DNA of 64,000 bases from Maribellus maritimus (GTDB lineage Bacteria; Bacteroidota; Bacteroidia; Bacteroidales; Prolixibacteraceae): NCBI RefSeq assembly GCF_022267315.1, contig NZ_JAIKLE010000016.1, forward strand, positions 93,912 through 157,911. The letters are read 5' to 3'. The position numbers and the translations under genes were made by a program. The notes under the pieces are model-generated. The model did not search any database and was not told where the DNA came from. It saw only the letters and a list, made by a program, of their open reading frames with translations. This document shows positions 28,271 through 37,202 of the stretch, in pieces. Position 1 is the stretch's first letter, and every line of letters starts with the position of its first letter.

Positions 28271-29254
28271 TTAAAAAACACGTTGGAGCATTTTATTACT
28301 CAGGCTTTTAAGCGGAATTTTAAGATCCTCAGACACTTTAAGCTCATCCAAAATTTCAAGCGAATGCAGATAAAATGAATCTATTTTTTTCTGAATTTGT
28401 TGCTGAACACCAATCTGATTATAAATAGCTATAACTTCCTGTACTTTTTCCCCGGGGACAAAATCCTCTTTTTTTATCCAATAGTGAAGTCTCTCTGATT
28501 GTTCCGAATTTGCCATCTCAATAGCTTTTATCAGCAGGAAGGTCTTTTTATTGGCCAGGATATCACCCCCTATTTTTTTTCCAAAGGTCTCCTGGGTTCC
28601 AAACGTATCCAGCATATCGTCCTGTAGTTGAAAAGCCAGGCCTAAATTAATCCCAAAGTCATACAGTTTGTTAGCCATCTCCTCCGGAGCATCAGCCAGC
28701 AACGCACCTGTTTTTAGACTACAGGCCAGTAAAACTGCCGTTTTTAACCGTATCATTTCCAGATATTCTTCTTCAGTAACATCCAGACGAGTTTCAAAAT
28801 CCATATCAAACTGCTGTCCTTCACAAACCTCAAGTGCTGTTTTTGAGAATAAACGGGCAACATCAATAATTCTAACTGATTCAATTTCGAGCAGGTATTC
28901 ATAGGCTAAAAAGGACATGGCGTCGCCCGATAAAATAGCGCTGTTTTCGTTGAATTTTTTATGAACTGTGGGCCTGTTTCTTCGCACATCGGCTTTGTCC
29001 ATAATATCGTCGTGTAAAAGCGTAAAATTATGAAAGACCTCAATTCCCAGAGCAGCCGGGATTGCCTTTGAAACATCTTCAGAAAATAAATTGTAACTGA
29101 GCAAAACCAAAACCGGCCGCAGACGCTTACCACCCATTTCAAGCGTGTAATCAACAGGTTCGTACAGTTTCAACGGTTCTTTCTTCCTGAGTTCCTGCGT
29201 GCGTTTCTGAATTTCGGTATTTATTTTCTCAAGTAACTCTTCAAATGTAAACAT
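28271..29254 (-). CDS. Polyprenyl (isoprenyl) diphosphate synthase
   Basis: 327 aa. Both Asp-rich motifs are present: LLHDDIMDKADVRR (FARM) and FQLQDDMLD (SARM), with the GGKRLRP start motif and a KTAVLLACSL helix. Trans-prenyltransferases of this kind condense IPP with allylic diphosphates to make precursors for quinones, undecaprenyl carriers or other isoprenoids. Product chain length cannot be assigned safely by eye. It follows the MMPL exporter by 5 bp. Confidence 0.94.
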   Translation of the reverse strand: MFTFEELLEKINTEIQKRTQELRKKEPLKLYEPVDYTLEMGGKRLRPVLVLLSYNLFSEDVSKAIPAALGIEVFHNFTLLHDDIMDKADVRRNRPTVHKKFNENSAILSGDAMSFLAYEYLLEIESVRIIDVARLFSKTALEVCEGQQFDMDFETRLDVTEEEYLEMIRLKTAVLLACSLKTGALLADAPEEMANKLYDFGINLGLAFQLQDDMLDTFGTQETFGKKIGGDILANKKTFLLIKAIEMANSEQSERLHYWIKKEDFVPGEKVQEVIAIYNQIGVQQQIQKKIDSFYLHSLEILDELKVSEDLKIPLKSLSNKMLQRVF

Positions 29255-29259
29255 ACCTG

Positions 29260-31659
29260 CTACTTCTTATTTTCTTCTTCTTTGTACGATATCTCCAAGT
29301 CCTCCAATTCAATATCTTCTTCCTCGTCGTAAATATGTAATAACGGTTCTTTAAACGATTTGGTTGTAGTTATTCTTTCTAAACTCGCCAGAAGCGAAGG
29401 CAGTAAAATTAAATTAGATGTAACCGCTACCAGCAAAGCAATGGAAACCAGAACACCCAATGCAACAGTCCCTCCAAAACTGGAAAGCGAAAAAATTCCA
29501 AACCCAAAAAACAACACAACCGAAGTATAAAGCATGCTCACTCCCGTTTCTTTCAAAGCCAAAACAACAGACTTTCCGATATCCCAGCCGGTTACATTTA
29601 ACTCCTGCCTGTATTTGGCCAAAAAATGAATGGTGTTGTCTACCGAAATACCAAAAGCAATACTAAATACCAAAATAGTGGAGGCTTTTATGGGAATATC
29701 GGCATAACCCATTATTGCCGCGGTAAAAACCAGCGGAATTACATTTGGAATAAGCGACATAATTACCATTCTCCACGAAGAAAACATAATGGCCATAAAA
29801 CCCGAAATCAGAAAAATTGCCAGCGCCAAACTCTGAAACAAATTTTTCAAAAGATACTGTGTCCCTTTGAAGGAAGTCACACTTGAACCGGTTACAACAA
29901 CATCGTAATTATCGGACGTAAATATTGAATCAATATCCGACTTAAAATCAGCATACAATTCTTCCATCCGTTTGGTTCCAACATCTTTCATGCGGATGCT
30001 TACCCGCGTAATCTGCTGTGTGCTGTCCATAAACGAGTGCAGCAGGGTTGCATTTTCCTCGCCGGTTTGAGCGTATTGAAGAATAAAGTTTTTCTCGCGG
30101 TTATTGGGCAAACTGTAATAGTTTTCACGACCATTATAAAAACCCTGTTTTGCAAATTTCAGCAAATTCAACAATGAAAGCGAAGATGAAAGCTCGGGAT
30201 ATTCAGCAAGTCGTGTTTCCAACTGATCGATCTTTCTAAAAGTTGTCATCTGCATCACTCCTTTGGGCTTTTTTGTATCTATCATAATTTCCAGCGGCAT
30301 CAGCCCGTCGAAATTACTTTCAAAAAATTTCAGGTCTATATATATCGGATCATCTTTAGGAATATCGTCAACCATGTAACCAGAAGTTTTCATCAAAGAA
30401 ATGCCATAAAATCCGGCGGCAAGAATTATTGTTGTAGCTATGTACACAATTTTCCGACGATTTTGAGTAATGTTTATCAGCTGCGCAATTATCTTTGATA
30501 TAAACTTATTATCCAGATGCTTAACATGCTTTGACGAAGGCGGCTCAATAAAACTGAAAATAATTGGGATCAATAATAAGGAAAGAACAAAAAGCCCCAT
30601 GATATTTAAAGAGGCGATAATTCCGAACTCCTTCAACAAATTACTTTTTACGATAACAAAAGTAGCAAAACCGGAAGCTGTTGTCAGGTTCGTTAAAAAT
30701 GTTGCATTCCCTATTTTTATAATTACCCGTTGAAGCGCCTTTACCTTGTTCCCGTGGCTTACAAACTCATGGTGAAACTTATTCAACATGTAAATACTGT
30801 TGGGAATACCAATCACAATCAGCAGCGGAGGAATCATTCCGGTAAGTAAGGTTATTTTAAAACCAAACAGCGCCAACATTCCCATCGACCAAACCACACC
30901 AATTAAGACAATAAGTACCGGAAAAAATACCGCTTTGAAAGAGCGGAAAAATATAAATAAAACGATGATACAAATAGCCAGCGCAAGAACGCTAAAAAAA
31001 TACAGCTCCTTTTTAATTTGAATGGAATTAACCACACGAATGTATGGCAAACCGGAATAGTGTAATTTTATGTCTTCATCTTTTTCAAACTGACGACTGA
31101 CTTTTTGAATGGAACGGATGAGTTTTTCCCGTTCCTTTGACTTCATCTTTTCTTTGTTTACAGTGATTGCAAGCAGATAAGCACCCGTTTCCTTATTGTA
31201 AAGAAGCCGGTCGTAAAAAGGTAAACTTCGCAAAATTGTGGCATATTCATCCAGCTCTTTTTGCGATTGCAGTGTGTCGGGAAATACCTTAACAACCTCA
31301 AACTGTTTCTTTTCAGTATCCTTTACAAGATTGTAGGAATTTGCAACCGAAATCAGGTTTTCCACGCCATCAATTGCAGAAAGTTCGGCGCACAACCTTT
31401 GCCAGCGATGAAAATGGGCAAGATGAAAAAAATTGGAATCTTGTGTTCCGATGACAATCAGATTTCCTTCTTCTCCAAAAACTTCAACAAAATTTTGATA
31501 GTCCTTGTACGCCTGATCCTTTTTGGGAAGCAATGACGAATATTCGTACGACATTTCAACCTTTTGTGCATGATAACCCAAAAAGCCGGTAATTAAAGCC
31601 AAAACGATAAGCAATAAAATTTTATTCCGAAGGATAATGCTGGAAACCCTAAGCCACAT
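29260..31659 (-). CDS. MMPL/SSD-type RND-superfamily exporter
   Basis: 799 aa with two repeats of one helix, a periplasmic domain and five to six helices. The sterol-sensing-domain-like bundles lie at about 210-400 and 620-770. The second half has FGISVDNTIHFLAKY, the MMPL-type TM4/TM10 motif with its single membrane Asp. Members (HpnN, MmpL, Patched-like) move hydrophobic molecules such as hopanoids or lipids. Pairing with a polyprenyl synthase 5 bp downstream points to an isoprenoid or isoprenoid-linked cargo; this is inference. The C-terminus is an acidic cytoplasmic tail (DEEEDIELEDLE). Confidence 0.9.
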   Translation of the reverse strand: MWLRVSSIILRNKILLLIVLALITGFLGYHAQKVEMSYEYSSLLPKKDQAYKDYQNFVEVFGEEGNLIVIGTQDSNFFHLAHFHRWQRLCAELSAIDGVENLISVANSYNLVKDTEKKQFEVVKVFPDTLQSQKELDEYATILRSLPFYDRLLYNKETGAYLLAITVNKEKMKSKEREKLIRSIQKVSRQFEKDEDIKLHYSGLPYIRVVNSIQIKKELYFFSVLALAICIIVLFIFFRSFKAVFFPVLIVLIGVVWSMGMLALFGFKITLLTGMIPPLLIVIGIPNSIYMLNKFHHEFVSHGNKVKALQRVIIKIGNATFLTNLTTASGFATFVIVKSNLLKEFGIIASLNIMGLFVLSLLLIPIIFSFIEPPSSKHVKHLDNKFISKIIAQLINITQNRRKIVYIATTIILAAGFYGISLMKTSGYMVDDIPKDDPIYIDLKFFESNFDGLMPLEIMIDTKKPKGVMQMTTFRKIDQLETRLAEYPELSSSLSLLNLLKFAKQGFYNGRENYYSLPNNREKNFILQYAQTGEENATLLHSFMDSTQQITRVSIRMKDVGTKRMEELYADFKSDIDSIFTSDNYDVVVTGSSVTSFKGTQYLLKNLFQSLALAIFLISGFMAIMFSSWRMVIMSLIPNVIPLVFTAAIMGYADIPIKASTILVFSIAFGISVDNTIHFLAKYRQELNVTGWDIGKSVVLALKETGVSMLYTSVVLFFGFGIFSLSSFGGTVALGVLVSIALLVAVTSNLILLPSLLASLERITTTKSFKEPLLHIYDEEEDIELEDLEISYKEEENKK

Positions 31660-31772
31660 ACGATCTCATGTAAATAAACAATTTGGCGAAAATAAGACAA
31701 TTATTCGGATTAATAAAAAGAGATTCCCTGCAATCACGGAAACTTAAATTAACCTCAAATTTTTCTGAAATA

Positions 31773-33122
31773 CTATTTCCCTGAAACTGCCACCAAATGA
31801 TTCCCCGTTCTGAAAAACAAATAGTTATCGGAAATGGCTGGTGTGGACATTACAGTTTCGTGCAACTTATTTTCCCGGAGGATCTCAAACTCAGGCCCGG
31901 TTTTTACAGAATATACTACTCCGTCGTTGTCGGTTATGTAAATTATTCCATCGGCAGCAACAGGGCACGATGTATAACTATTTCCGCCGCCCACCTTCTC
32001 AGAATACATTTCTTCCCCCGTAACAGCATTGTAGCAGGTAAGTTTACCATTCCAGGCTGCATTATACAAATATCCGTTGTATAATAGCATCGTACTCATA
32101 TAGGAACCCCCTCGCAATTTTCCCCATTTTACAAACTCGTTTGAAGTTTCATTTTCATCCAGTGTAATATCACCGCGCGCATTGTTCTGAATGGCCAGAA
32201 TCGGGGAAATCTTTCCGTGTGCGCTGTTAAAGTAAACCAGATTCTCACCAACAATTGGCGTCGGAATCGGAATATCGCCACCTCCCGACTGCTTCCACAA
32301 TTCTTCACCGGTTTCAAAATCGTATCCTCCCCGGTGTTTATATCCGTTAACCGCAATTCGGGCTTTTTCTCCTTCATAATAAACATTTGGGGTACACCAT
32401 CCCGGGTATTCATCACGTTTCACTTTCCAAATCTCACCACCGGTTTTTATGTCGTAAGCCGCCAAAAATGAATTTTCAAAAACATCACATTGAATAACAA
32501 CCACATTGTCGTGAATCAACGGCGAGCTGGCAAATTCCCATTCAGCACCCGGAACCAAAAAGAAAACCGACTGAAGAACACCAAAGTCCTTCTTCCATTG
32601 CAAGTTACCATTCATGTCGTAACAATACAATCCCTCTGAACCAAAAAATGAAACCACATATTCGCCATTGGTTGCCGAAGTGCAGTTTGCATGTGTCGAC
32701 ATCGGATGTCGTTTTTGTTTAGGGATTCCTGAATATGCGGTTTTTTGCCATTTTATCTCGCCCGAATTTTTATCAATACAATAGGTAATCCAGTCGTGAA
32801 CCGAGGAATCCTGCACCGGAGCGATCGAACCGTAAATTCCGGTAATAACCTTTCCCGAGTCGGCCTGACTGACCGCTGTAGTTATAAAAATATTATCGCC
32901 CCAAACCACAGGGCATGAGTTGCCAAGTCCGGGAATAAATGTTTTCCAGGCAATATTTTCACCAGTTTCTGTATCCCATTTTTCAGGCAAATTTGCGTTG
33001 TCCAAAACACCGCTGGCATAATTTCCACGGTACATAAACCATTGTCTCGCCGGATCTGTTTTTTGAGCACAACTAAAAATGAATGGAGTAAGCAGGAATA
33101 TCAGCAACAGTTTAGTTCTCAT
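31773..33122 (-). CDS. PQQ-like beta-propeller lipoprotein
   Basis: 449 aa with a lipoprotein signal (lipobox FSCA, Cys near 18). The mature part has repeated WD-like blades of the PQQ/quinoprotein type: [57 protein letters not shown]. There is no dehydrogenase active site, so it is a BamB-like propeller of unknown binding role rather than an enzyme. It stands alone on the minus strand between the MMPL operon and the methyltransferase gene. Confidence 0.88.
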   Translation of the reverse strand: MRTKLLLIFLLTPFIFSCAQKTDPARQWFMYRGNYASGVLDNANLPEKWDTETGENIAWKTFIPGLGNSCPVVWGDNIFITTAVSQADSGKVITGIYGSIAPVQDSSVHDWITYCIDKNSGEIKWQKTAYSGIPKQKRHPMSTHANCTSATNGEYVVSFFGSEGLYCYDMNGNLQWKKDFGVLQSVFFLVPGAEWEFASSPLIHDNVVVIQCDVFENSFLAAYDIKTGGEIWKVKRDEYPGWCTPNVYYEGEKARIAVNGYKHRGGYDFETGEELWKQSGGGDIPIPTPIVGENLVYFNSAHGKISPILAIQNNARGDITLDENETSNEFVKWGKLRGGSYMSTMLLYNGYLYNAAWNGKLTCYNAVTGEEMYSEKVGGGNSYTSCPVAADGIIYITDNDGVVYSVKTGPEFEILRENKLHETVMSTPAISDNYLFFRTGNHLVAVSGK

Positions 33123-33193
33123 TCTGAATGATTTTTGGTTAAATTCAAAATAACAAATAATCTGTCAAATTTTATTACGAGAAGACACTAAAA

Positions 33194-33919
33194 TCAATAT
33201 TTTCTACCGGCTTCATCTAACATAGGCACAAAACGAACAGGTAATATTTTCTTTTCTTTGATTTTTCCTTTCTTCTTTTCCAACAACACCAACTGTTGGG
33301 TATACGACTTGCCAACAGGAATTATCATTCGTCCGCCTTCGGCAAGTTGTTCTTTCAATGGTTCAGGAATATGTGTCGGAGAGCAGGTAACAATTATTGC
33401 GTCGAAAGGAGCATATTCAGGCCAGCCTTTGTAACCATCGCCTGTTTTGGGAATAATATTTTTATATCCCAGGTCGTTAAACAGATTTTTCGCTTTCCTC
33501 GCCAGCGACTCAAAAATTTCTATTGTAAAAACGGAATCACACAACTCGGCCAAAATTGCTGCCTGGTAGCCGGAACCTGTTCCAATTTCCAAAACTTTGT
33601 CTTTTGGATCCAAATCAAGAGATTCAGTCATGAATGCCACTACATATGGTTGCGAAATGGTCTGCCCTTCATCAATCGGAAGCGGAGAGTCATTGTAAGC
33701 AAGAGCTAAAAATTCCGGATCAACAAATTTATGTCTTTCAACAGTTCTGAACGCTTTCAAGATTTTCTCATCCGTAATCCCCCTGGATTCGATTTGTACA
33801 GCCACCATATTCATCCGCCGATTTTCAAATTTCTGTGCGTTTAAACCGACGGAAAAGAATAGTATTAAAAAACTCAAAATCAAAACCTTTAAAACTTTAG
33901 TTCTCCAGTAACTCGTCAT
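33194..33919 (-). CDS. pcm: Protein-L-isoaspartate O-methyltransferase with signal peptide
   Basis: 241 aa. Residues about 1-29 are a convincing Sec signal peptide (VLKVLILSFLILFFSVGLNAQ). The enzyme then follows normally: MVAVQIESRGITDEKIL, the SAM motif VLEIGTGSGYQAA and the PIMT-specific PVGKSYTQQLV. The family repairs isoaspartyl residues using SAM. Export is odd because SAM is cytoplasmic; either the hydrophobic stretch only anchors it or the enzyme works in the periplasm. The start is set by the signal peptide. Confidence 0.9.
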   Translation of the reverse strand: MTSYWRTKVLKVLILSFLILFFSVGLNAQKFENRRMNMVAVQIESRGITDEKILKAFRTVERHKFVDPEFLALAYNDSPLPIDEGQTISQPYVVAFMTESLDLDPKDKVLEIGTGSGYQAAILAELCDSVFTIEIFESLARKAKNLFNDLGYKNIIPKTGDGYKGWPEYAPFDAIIVTCSPTHIPEPLKEQLAEGGRMIIPVGKSYTQQLVLLEKKKGKIKEKKILPVRFVPMLDEAGRKY

Positions 33920-34072
33920 AATTTACTCCTTTCATTTTTCAACGATAAATTCAGTTCTAATGTTTCCGGCATTTTAACTTGTCAAAATATGTTGATAACA
34001 TCCGAATGTAAACTCAAGGTTAAATAGAAATGTTTTAGAACACTTTAGGCCCAAAACTGATATTCATCATCA

Positions 34073-34127
34073 TTTGCATAAAAAATACAATATTATATTT
34101 GTCCTATTAAAATGATAGGATTAATAG
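34073..34127 (+). promoter_or_regulatory. Promoter and candidate repressor operator of the yceI-Rrf2 cluster
   Basis: TTTG (34073-34076), a 17-nt spacer and TATATTTG (34094-34101) match the Bacteroidota promoter consensus. Directly after the -7 box lies TCCTAT-N7-ATAGGA (34102-34107 / 34115-34120), overlapped by a second repeat CTATTAA...TTAATAG (34104-34110 / 34121-34127). The position over the transcription start suits a repressor. The Rrf2 gene at 36636 is the obvious candidate. The rest of 33920-34142 shows nothing else. Confidence 0.5.
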
Positions 34128-34142
34128 ATTAAAAAATTAATT

Positions 34143-34730
34143 ATGAAAAAATCGAACCTTAAATATTTACTGCTAAGCGTTTTAATCTTTTCGCTTGCAA
34201 ACACTTTAAGTTTTGGGCAACAACAATTTAAAGTCATTCCTTCTGAGAGTAAATTGGTCGTCTCCGGAACATCCTCTGTTCACGATTGGGAAATAGAAGC
34301 CGAAGAATTTAGTTGCAATGCGACAATCTCTTTTAACGAAAATTCGATTACAGAAATTAGCAATGTGAATTTTACATGTCCGGTTGAGAGCCTCAGGAGC
34401 AACAACAAAATAATGAACAATAAAACACAAAAAGCACTAAACAGTGATAAATCTCCTGAAATAAATTTCCGTCTTGAAAATTCAGTAGCTGCAAACCTCG
34501 ACAAAAATTCTTATGAGTTAAAAGGCCTGCTGACCATCAACGGAACAGACAAAGAAGTTGGACTCAAATTTACTTATGACAGGGCCACTCAAAATCGAAT
34601 AAAGATTGAAGGAGAGGTTCCTCTAAAAATGAGTGATTTCAAAATTGATCCACCAACAGCTATGATGGGCGCGCTAAAAACAGCAGACGAGATTAAAGTT
34701 ACCTACAACATTATACTTGAGAATAAATAA
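34143..34730 (+). CDS. YceI-family lipocalin-like periplasmic protein
   Basis: 195 aa. A signal peptide (about 1-25, ending SFGQ) precedes a YceI domain: SKLVVSGTSSVHDWEIEAE, then LKGLLTINGTDKEVGLKF and the C-terminal MSDFKIDPPTAMMGALKTADEIKVTY. YceI proteins form an extended beta-barrel that binds an isoprenoid chain. First gene of a cluster with an outer-membrane barrel, a second YceI and an Rrf2 regulator. Its promoter carries a candidate operator. Confidence 0.93.
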   Translation: MKKSNLKYLLLSVLIFSLANTLSFGQQQFKVIPSESKLVVSGTSSVHDWEIEAEEFSCNATISFNENSITEISNVNFTCPVESLRSNNKIMNNKTQKALNSDKSPEINFRLENSVAANLDKNSYELKGLLTINGTDKEVGLKFTYDRATQNRIKIEGEVPLKMSDFKIDPPTAMMGALKTADEIKVTYNIILENK

Positions 34731-34743
34731 CAAACAATTTGGA

Positions 34744-34760
34744 AGCTGACCCAATCAGCT
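34744..34760 (+). other. Small intergenic hairpin between yceI and the barrel gene
   Basis: AGCTGA (34744-34749) pairs with TCAGCT (34755-34760) across a 5-nt loop. There is no T-run, so it is more likely an mRNA stem or weak attenuator than a terminator. Confidence 0.3.
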
Positions 34761-34792
34761 GAATTTGATGAATATAAATTTAATTTTTAGTT

Positions 34793-35959
34793 ATGAAAAA
34801 AGTAATTGTTCTATTATCGGCAGCTTTGATAAGTATGCTATCCTTGGGGCAACAATTTGAAAAACCCAAACTAGAGGCGAGTGAATTCGAGAAGGTGAAA
34901 GCAAAAGTTGGCGCTGGTTTTGCACTTCAAATGCAAGCTCTGGATCATGAGGCTCCGGTTGAACTTATCGATTTAAAAAATAATTTCAATTTACCTACTG
35001 CAAGTTTAAGCGTTACTGCAGATCTCGCACCTGGTATACAGTTGTATATCAACAACTACATGTCATCTCGTCACCATAATGAAGCGTGGGTTGAAGGTGG
35101 TTATTTAACCATTGATCACATGCCATTTTTGCCGGCCAGTGATAACCTTATGAAATATCTTACCATTAGAGCCGGGGTAATGATGCCCAACTACGGAGAT
35201 GCTCATTTTTTCCGCAGCAATAATGGTAACGTAGTAAACAATCCTTTTGTCGGGAACTGGATTATGGACGCTTATACAACCAATCCCGGCCTTGATATTT
35301 TGTTCCGAAAAGATGGATTTTTAGCTCTGGTTGGGACCAACAACGGACGCGTAAATTACGGACGTGGTGGTAATTTAGGCGAAGATCTTGTTTTCAACTG
35401 GAAACTGGGTTATGATAAAAATATCAACGAAGATTTACGTATTCGTGCAACTTTGTCCGGGTATCATGTAGGAGACGGACACAGTGGCTCTTATTTATGG
35501 GACGGTGATCGTGCAGGTGCCCGCTACTACAACGTAATGCAAACAGCAGATGCTGAAGGCGACAACTTCCGCTCAGGGCGTTGGTCTCCCGGAAGCGGGC
35601 AGTCTCAGATGAACAGCTACATGGCAAACGTATTTGTTCAGTTTCATGGGCTGGAAGTTTTCGGAATTTATGAAAACATGAAAGGGGAAAAAAACGAAGC
35701 TGACCAGCACTTCACTCAAACGGCAGTTCAGGCACTTTACCGTTTGGGCAGCTTTTATGTAGGTACACGCTACAATAATGTAAGCAATAACGACGGTTCC
35801 TCTGTTGACCGTACAAATATTGGTGGCGGATGGTATATGACCCCAAATGTTGTGGTAAAACTTGACTATGTAACACAAAATTACGAGGGACCTGCTCAGG
35901 GATCCATTGATGGAGGTAAATTCAATGGAGTGGTACTGGAAGCAGGTATTGCATTTTAG
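34793..35959 (+). CDS. Outer-membrane beta-barrel (porin-like) protein
   Basis: 388 aa with a signal peptide (about 1-20, ending SLGQ). Alternating hydrophobic/polar strands run through the protein (LQLYINNYMSS, YLTIRAGVMMPN, LRIRATLSGYHVG, ANVFVQFHGLEVFGIYENM, SFYVGTRYNNVS). It ends VVLEAGIAF with the C-terminal aromatic residue typical of BAM-inserted barrels. The ligand is unknown. Being sandwiched between two YceI genes and followed by an Rrf2 regulator suggests a stress- or redox-responsive envelope function. A strong terminator follows. Confidence 0.8.
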   Translation: MKKVIVLLSAALISMLSLGQQFEKPKLEASEFEKVKAKVGAGFALQMQALDHEAPVELIDLKNNFNLPTASLSVTADLAPGIQLYINNYMSSRHHNEAWVEGGYLTIDHMPFLPASDNLMKYLTIRAGVMMPNYGDAHFFRSNNGNVVNNPFVGNWIMDAYTTNPGLDILFRKDGFLALVGTNNGRVNYGRGGNLGEDLVFNWKLGYDKNINEDLRIRATLSGYHVGDGHSGSYLWDGDRAGARYYNVMQTADAEGDNFRSGRWSPGSGQSQMNSYMANVFVQFHGLEVFGIYENMKGEKNEADQHFTQTAVQALYRLGSFYVGTRYNNVSNNDGSSVDRTNIGGGWYMTPNVVVKLDYVTQNYEGPAQGSIDGGKFNGVVLEAGIAF

Positions 35960-35980
35960 TAATTAAAAGGTAGTAGAACT

Positions 35981-36014
35981 GGTTGTCCGGGATTTCCGGA
36001 CAACCTTTCAATTT
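35981..36014 (+). terminator. Strong intrinsic terminator within the yceI-Rrf2 cluster
   Basis: A perfect 10-bp stem (35981-35990 / 35996-36005, loop GATTT) is followed by TTTCAATTTT. It ends the barrel transcript just before the second YceI gene, so the distal genes need read-through or their own promoter. Confidence 0.8.
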
Positions 36015-36025
36015 TATATTTCGGA

Positions 36026-36622
36026 ATGTTTATCTTTTTGAAATACCAGATTTCTGTTTTAATTCTCTCGATTGTTCCCCTGTTTATCAATCACGGAAAC
36101 GAAAGAAGCGGATTAAAAGTAGATGGAGATTGTCTAAATTATATTCTAATTCAGGGCTCATCAAACATTAATCAATTTGAATTTATTAATTATGATCCTG
36201 AAATTAATCAACCTCAAACTCTATTTCAAAAAGATGAAACATACCAAAACATACAAATCCCGGTAAAAGAATTTTACGGTCCAAACAACAGGATGCTTAA
36301 CGACTTTTTTAGTATGGTAAAAGCCTCGGAATATCCTTATATTAAAATTGATATAGAGCCACGTGAGAAAGCTGACTTTGACGAAGCAACCGGACTAACA
36401 AACTTTAAAACAAAAATCTCAATCGCCGGAAATACCCGCAATTTTATAATTCCCTGTGCGATTAATTTTTGTGAAGATTCGGAAATGGTTTTAACAGGCG
36501 ATATCGAATTAGAATTGTCTGATTTTGAAATTGAACCACCCAGAAAACTATTGGGCACTATAAAAGTAAATGACGAAGTTTTTGTTACATTTGCTTTTAA
36601 ATACGATTTGAAAAAAACATAA
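36026..36622 (+). CDS. Second, divergent YceI-family protein
   Basis: 198 aa. The N-terminus is hydrophobic (about 3-22) and may be a signal peptide. The domain is recognisable mainly by its end, LSDFEIEPPRKLLGTIKVNDEVFVTF, which parallels the first YceI protein's final strands, and by FKTKISIAGNTRNFIIP in the middle. It is more diverged and lacks the usual HDW segment near the N-terminus. It starts 12 bp after a terminator and 13 bp before the Rrf2 gene, with which it probably forms a transcript. Confidence 0.75.
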   Translation: MFIFLKYQISVLILSIVPLFINHGNERSGLKVDGDCLNYILIQGSSNINQFEFINYDPEINQPQTLFQKDETYQNIQIPVKEFYGPNNRMLNDFFSMVKASEYPYIKIDIEPREKADFDEATGLTNFKTKISIAGNTRNFIIPCAINFCEDSEMVLTGDIELELSDFEIEPPRKLLGTIKVNDEVFVTFAFKYDLKKT

Positions 36623-36635
36623 TCAACTATCTGTT

Positions 36636-37064
36636 TTGAAGTTTAGTACAAAAACCAGATATGGTGTCCGTGCAATTCTTGAGATTGCTATGAATGACTC
36701 CGAAAACGGGATCTATCAAAAAGATATTGCCAAAAACCAGAATATCTCATATAAATATCTCGATCATATTATAACAGCTTTAAAAGTTGCTGGTTTAGTA
36801 ACAAAAGCAGGGGGTCGCAAGAGTGGCTATATTTTAACACGAGAACCGGAAAAAATTACAATTAATGATATTCACAACGCTTTTGAGCCCGGAGTCTGCG
36901 TTGTTGACTGCCTTTCGCACAGTTACACCTGCAAACGTGAAGGGATTTGTGCCTCAAGAGGATTCTGGGGACAACTGAACAATAAAATTACAGAATATTT
37001 GACTTCGGTTACACTTAAAGATTTAATCGAAAAACAGGTCAAACTAGACGACATTATCAATTAG
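36636..37064 (+). CDS. Rrf2-family transcriptional regulator (TTG start)
   Basis: 142 aa. It starts at a TTG: the family N-terminus MKFSTKTRYGVRA begins exactly there and no ATG is suitably placed. The winged-helix domain covers about 1-80 (YLDHIITALKVAGLVTKAGGRKSGY). Four cysteines near 88-107 (pattern C-x3-C-x6-C-x5-C) are in the place where IscR/NsrR-type members bind an Fe-S cluster, so redox, iron or NO sensing is likely. Probable regulator of the upstream YceI/barrel genes through the inverted repeat at 34102-34127. Confidence 0.92.
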   Translation: MKFSTKTRYGVRAILEIAMNDSENGIYQKDIAKNQNISYKYLDHIITALKVAGLVTKAGGRKSGYILTREPEKITINDIHNAFEPGVCVVDCLSHSYTCKREGICASRGFWGQLNNKITEYLTSVTLKDLIEKQVKLDDIIN

Positions 37065-37202
37065 TTTCCTTTCACAAATTATCCCCAAAATTCTTCCTTT
37101 TCCGATTCCAAACATAAATACTGATTTTTGAAAGCTTCCGCTTTGAATTAATTTTTTATTTTAACGCCCTTCAAATGAAATATTTAATCTAAAATCAGAA
37201 TA

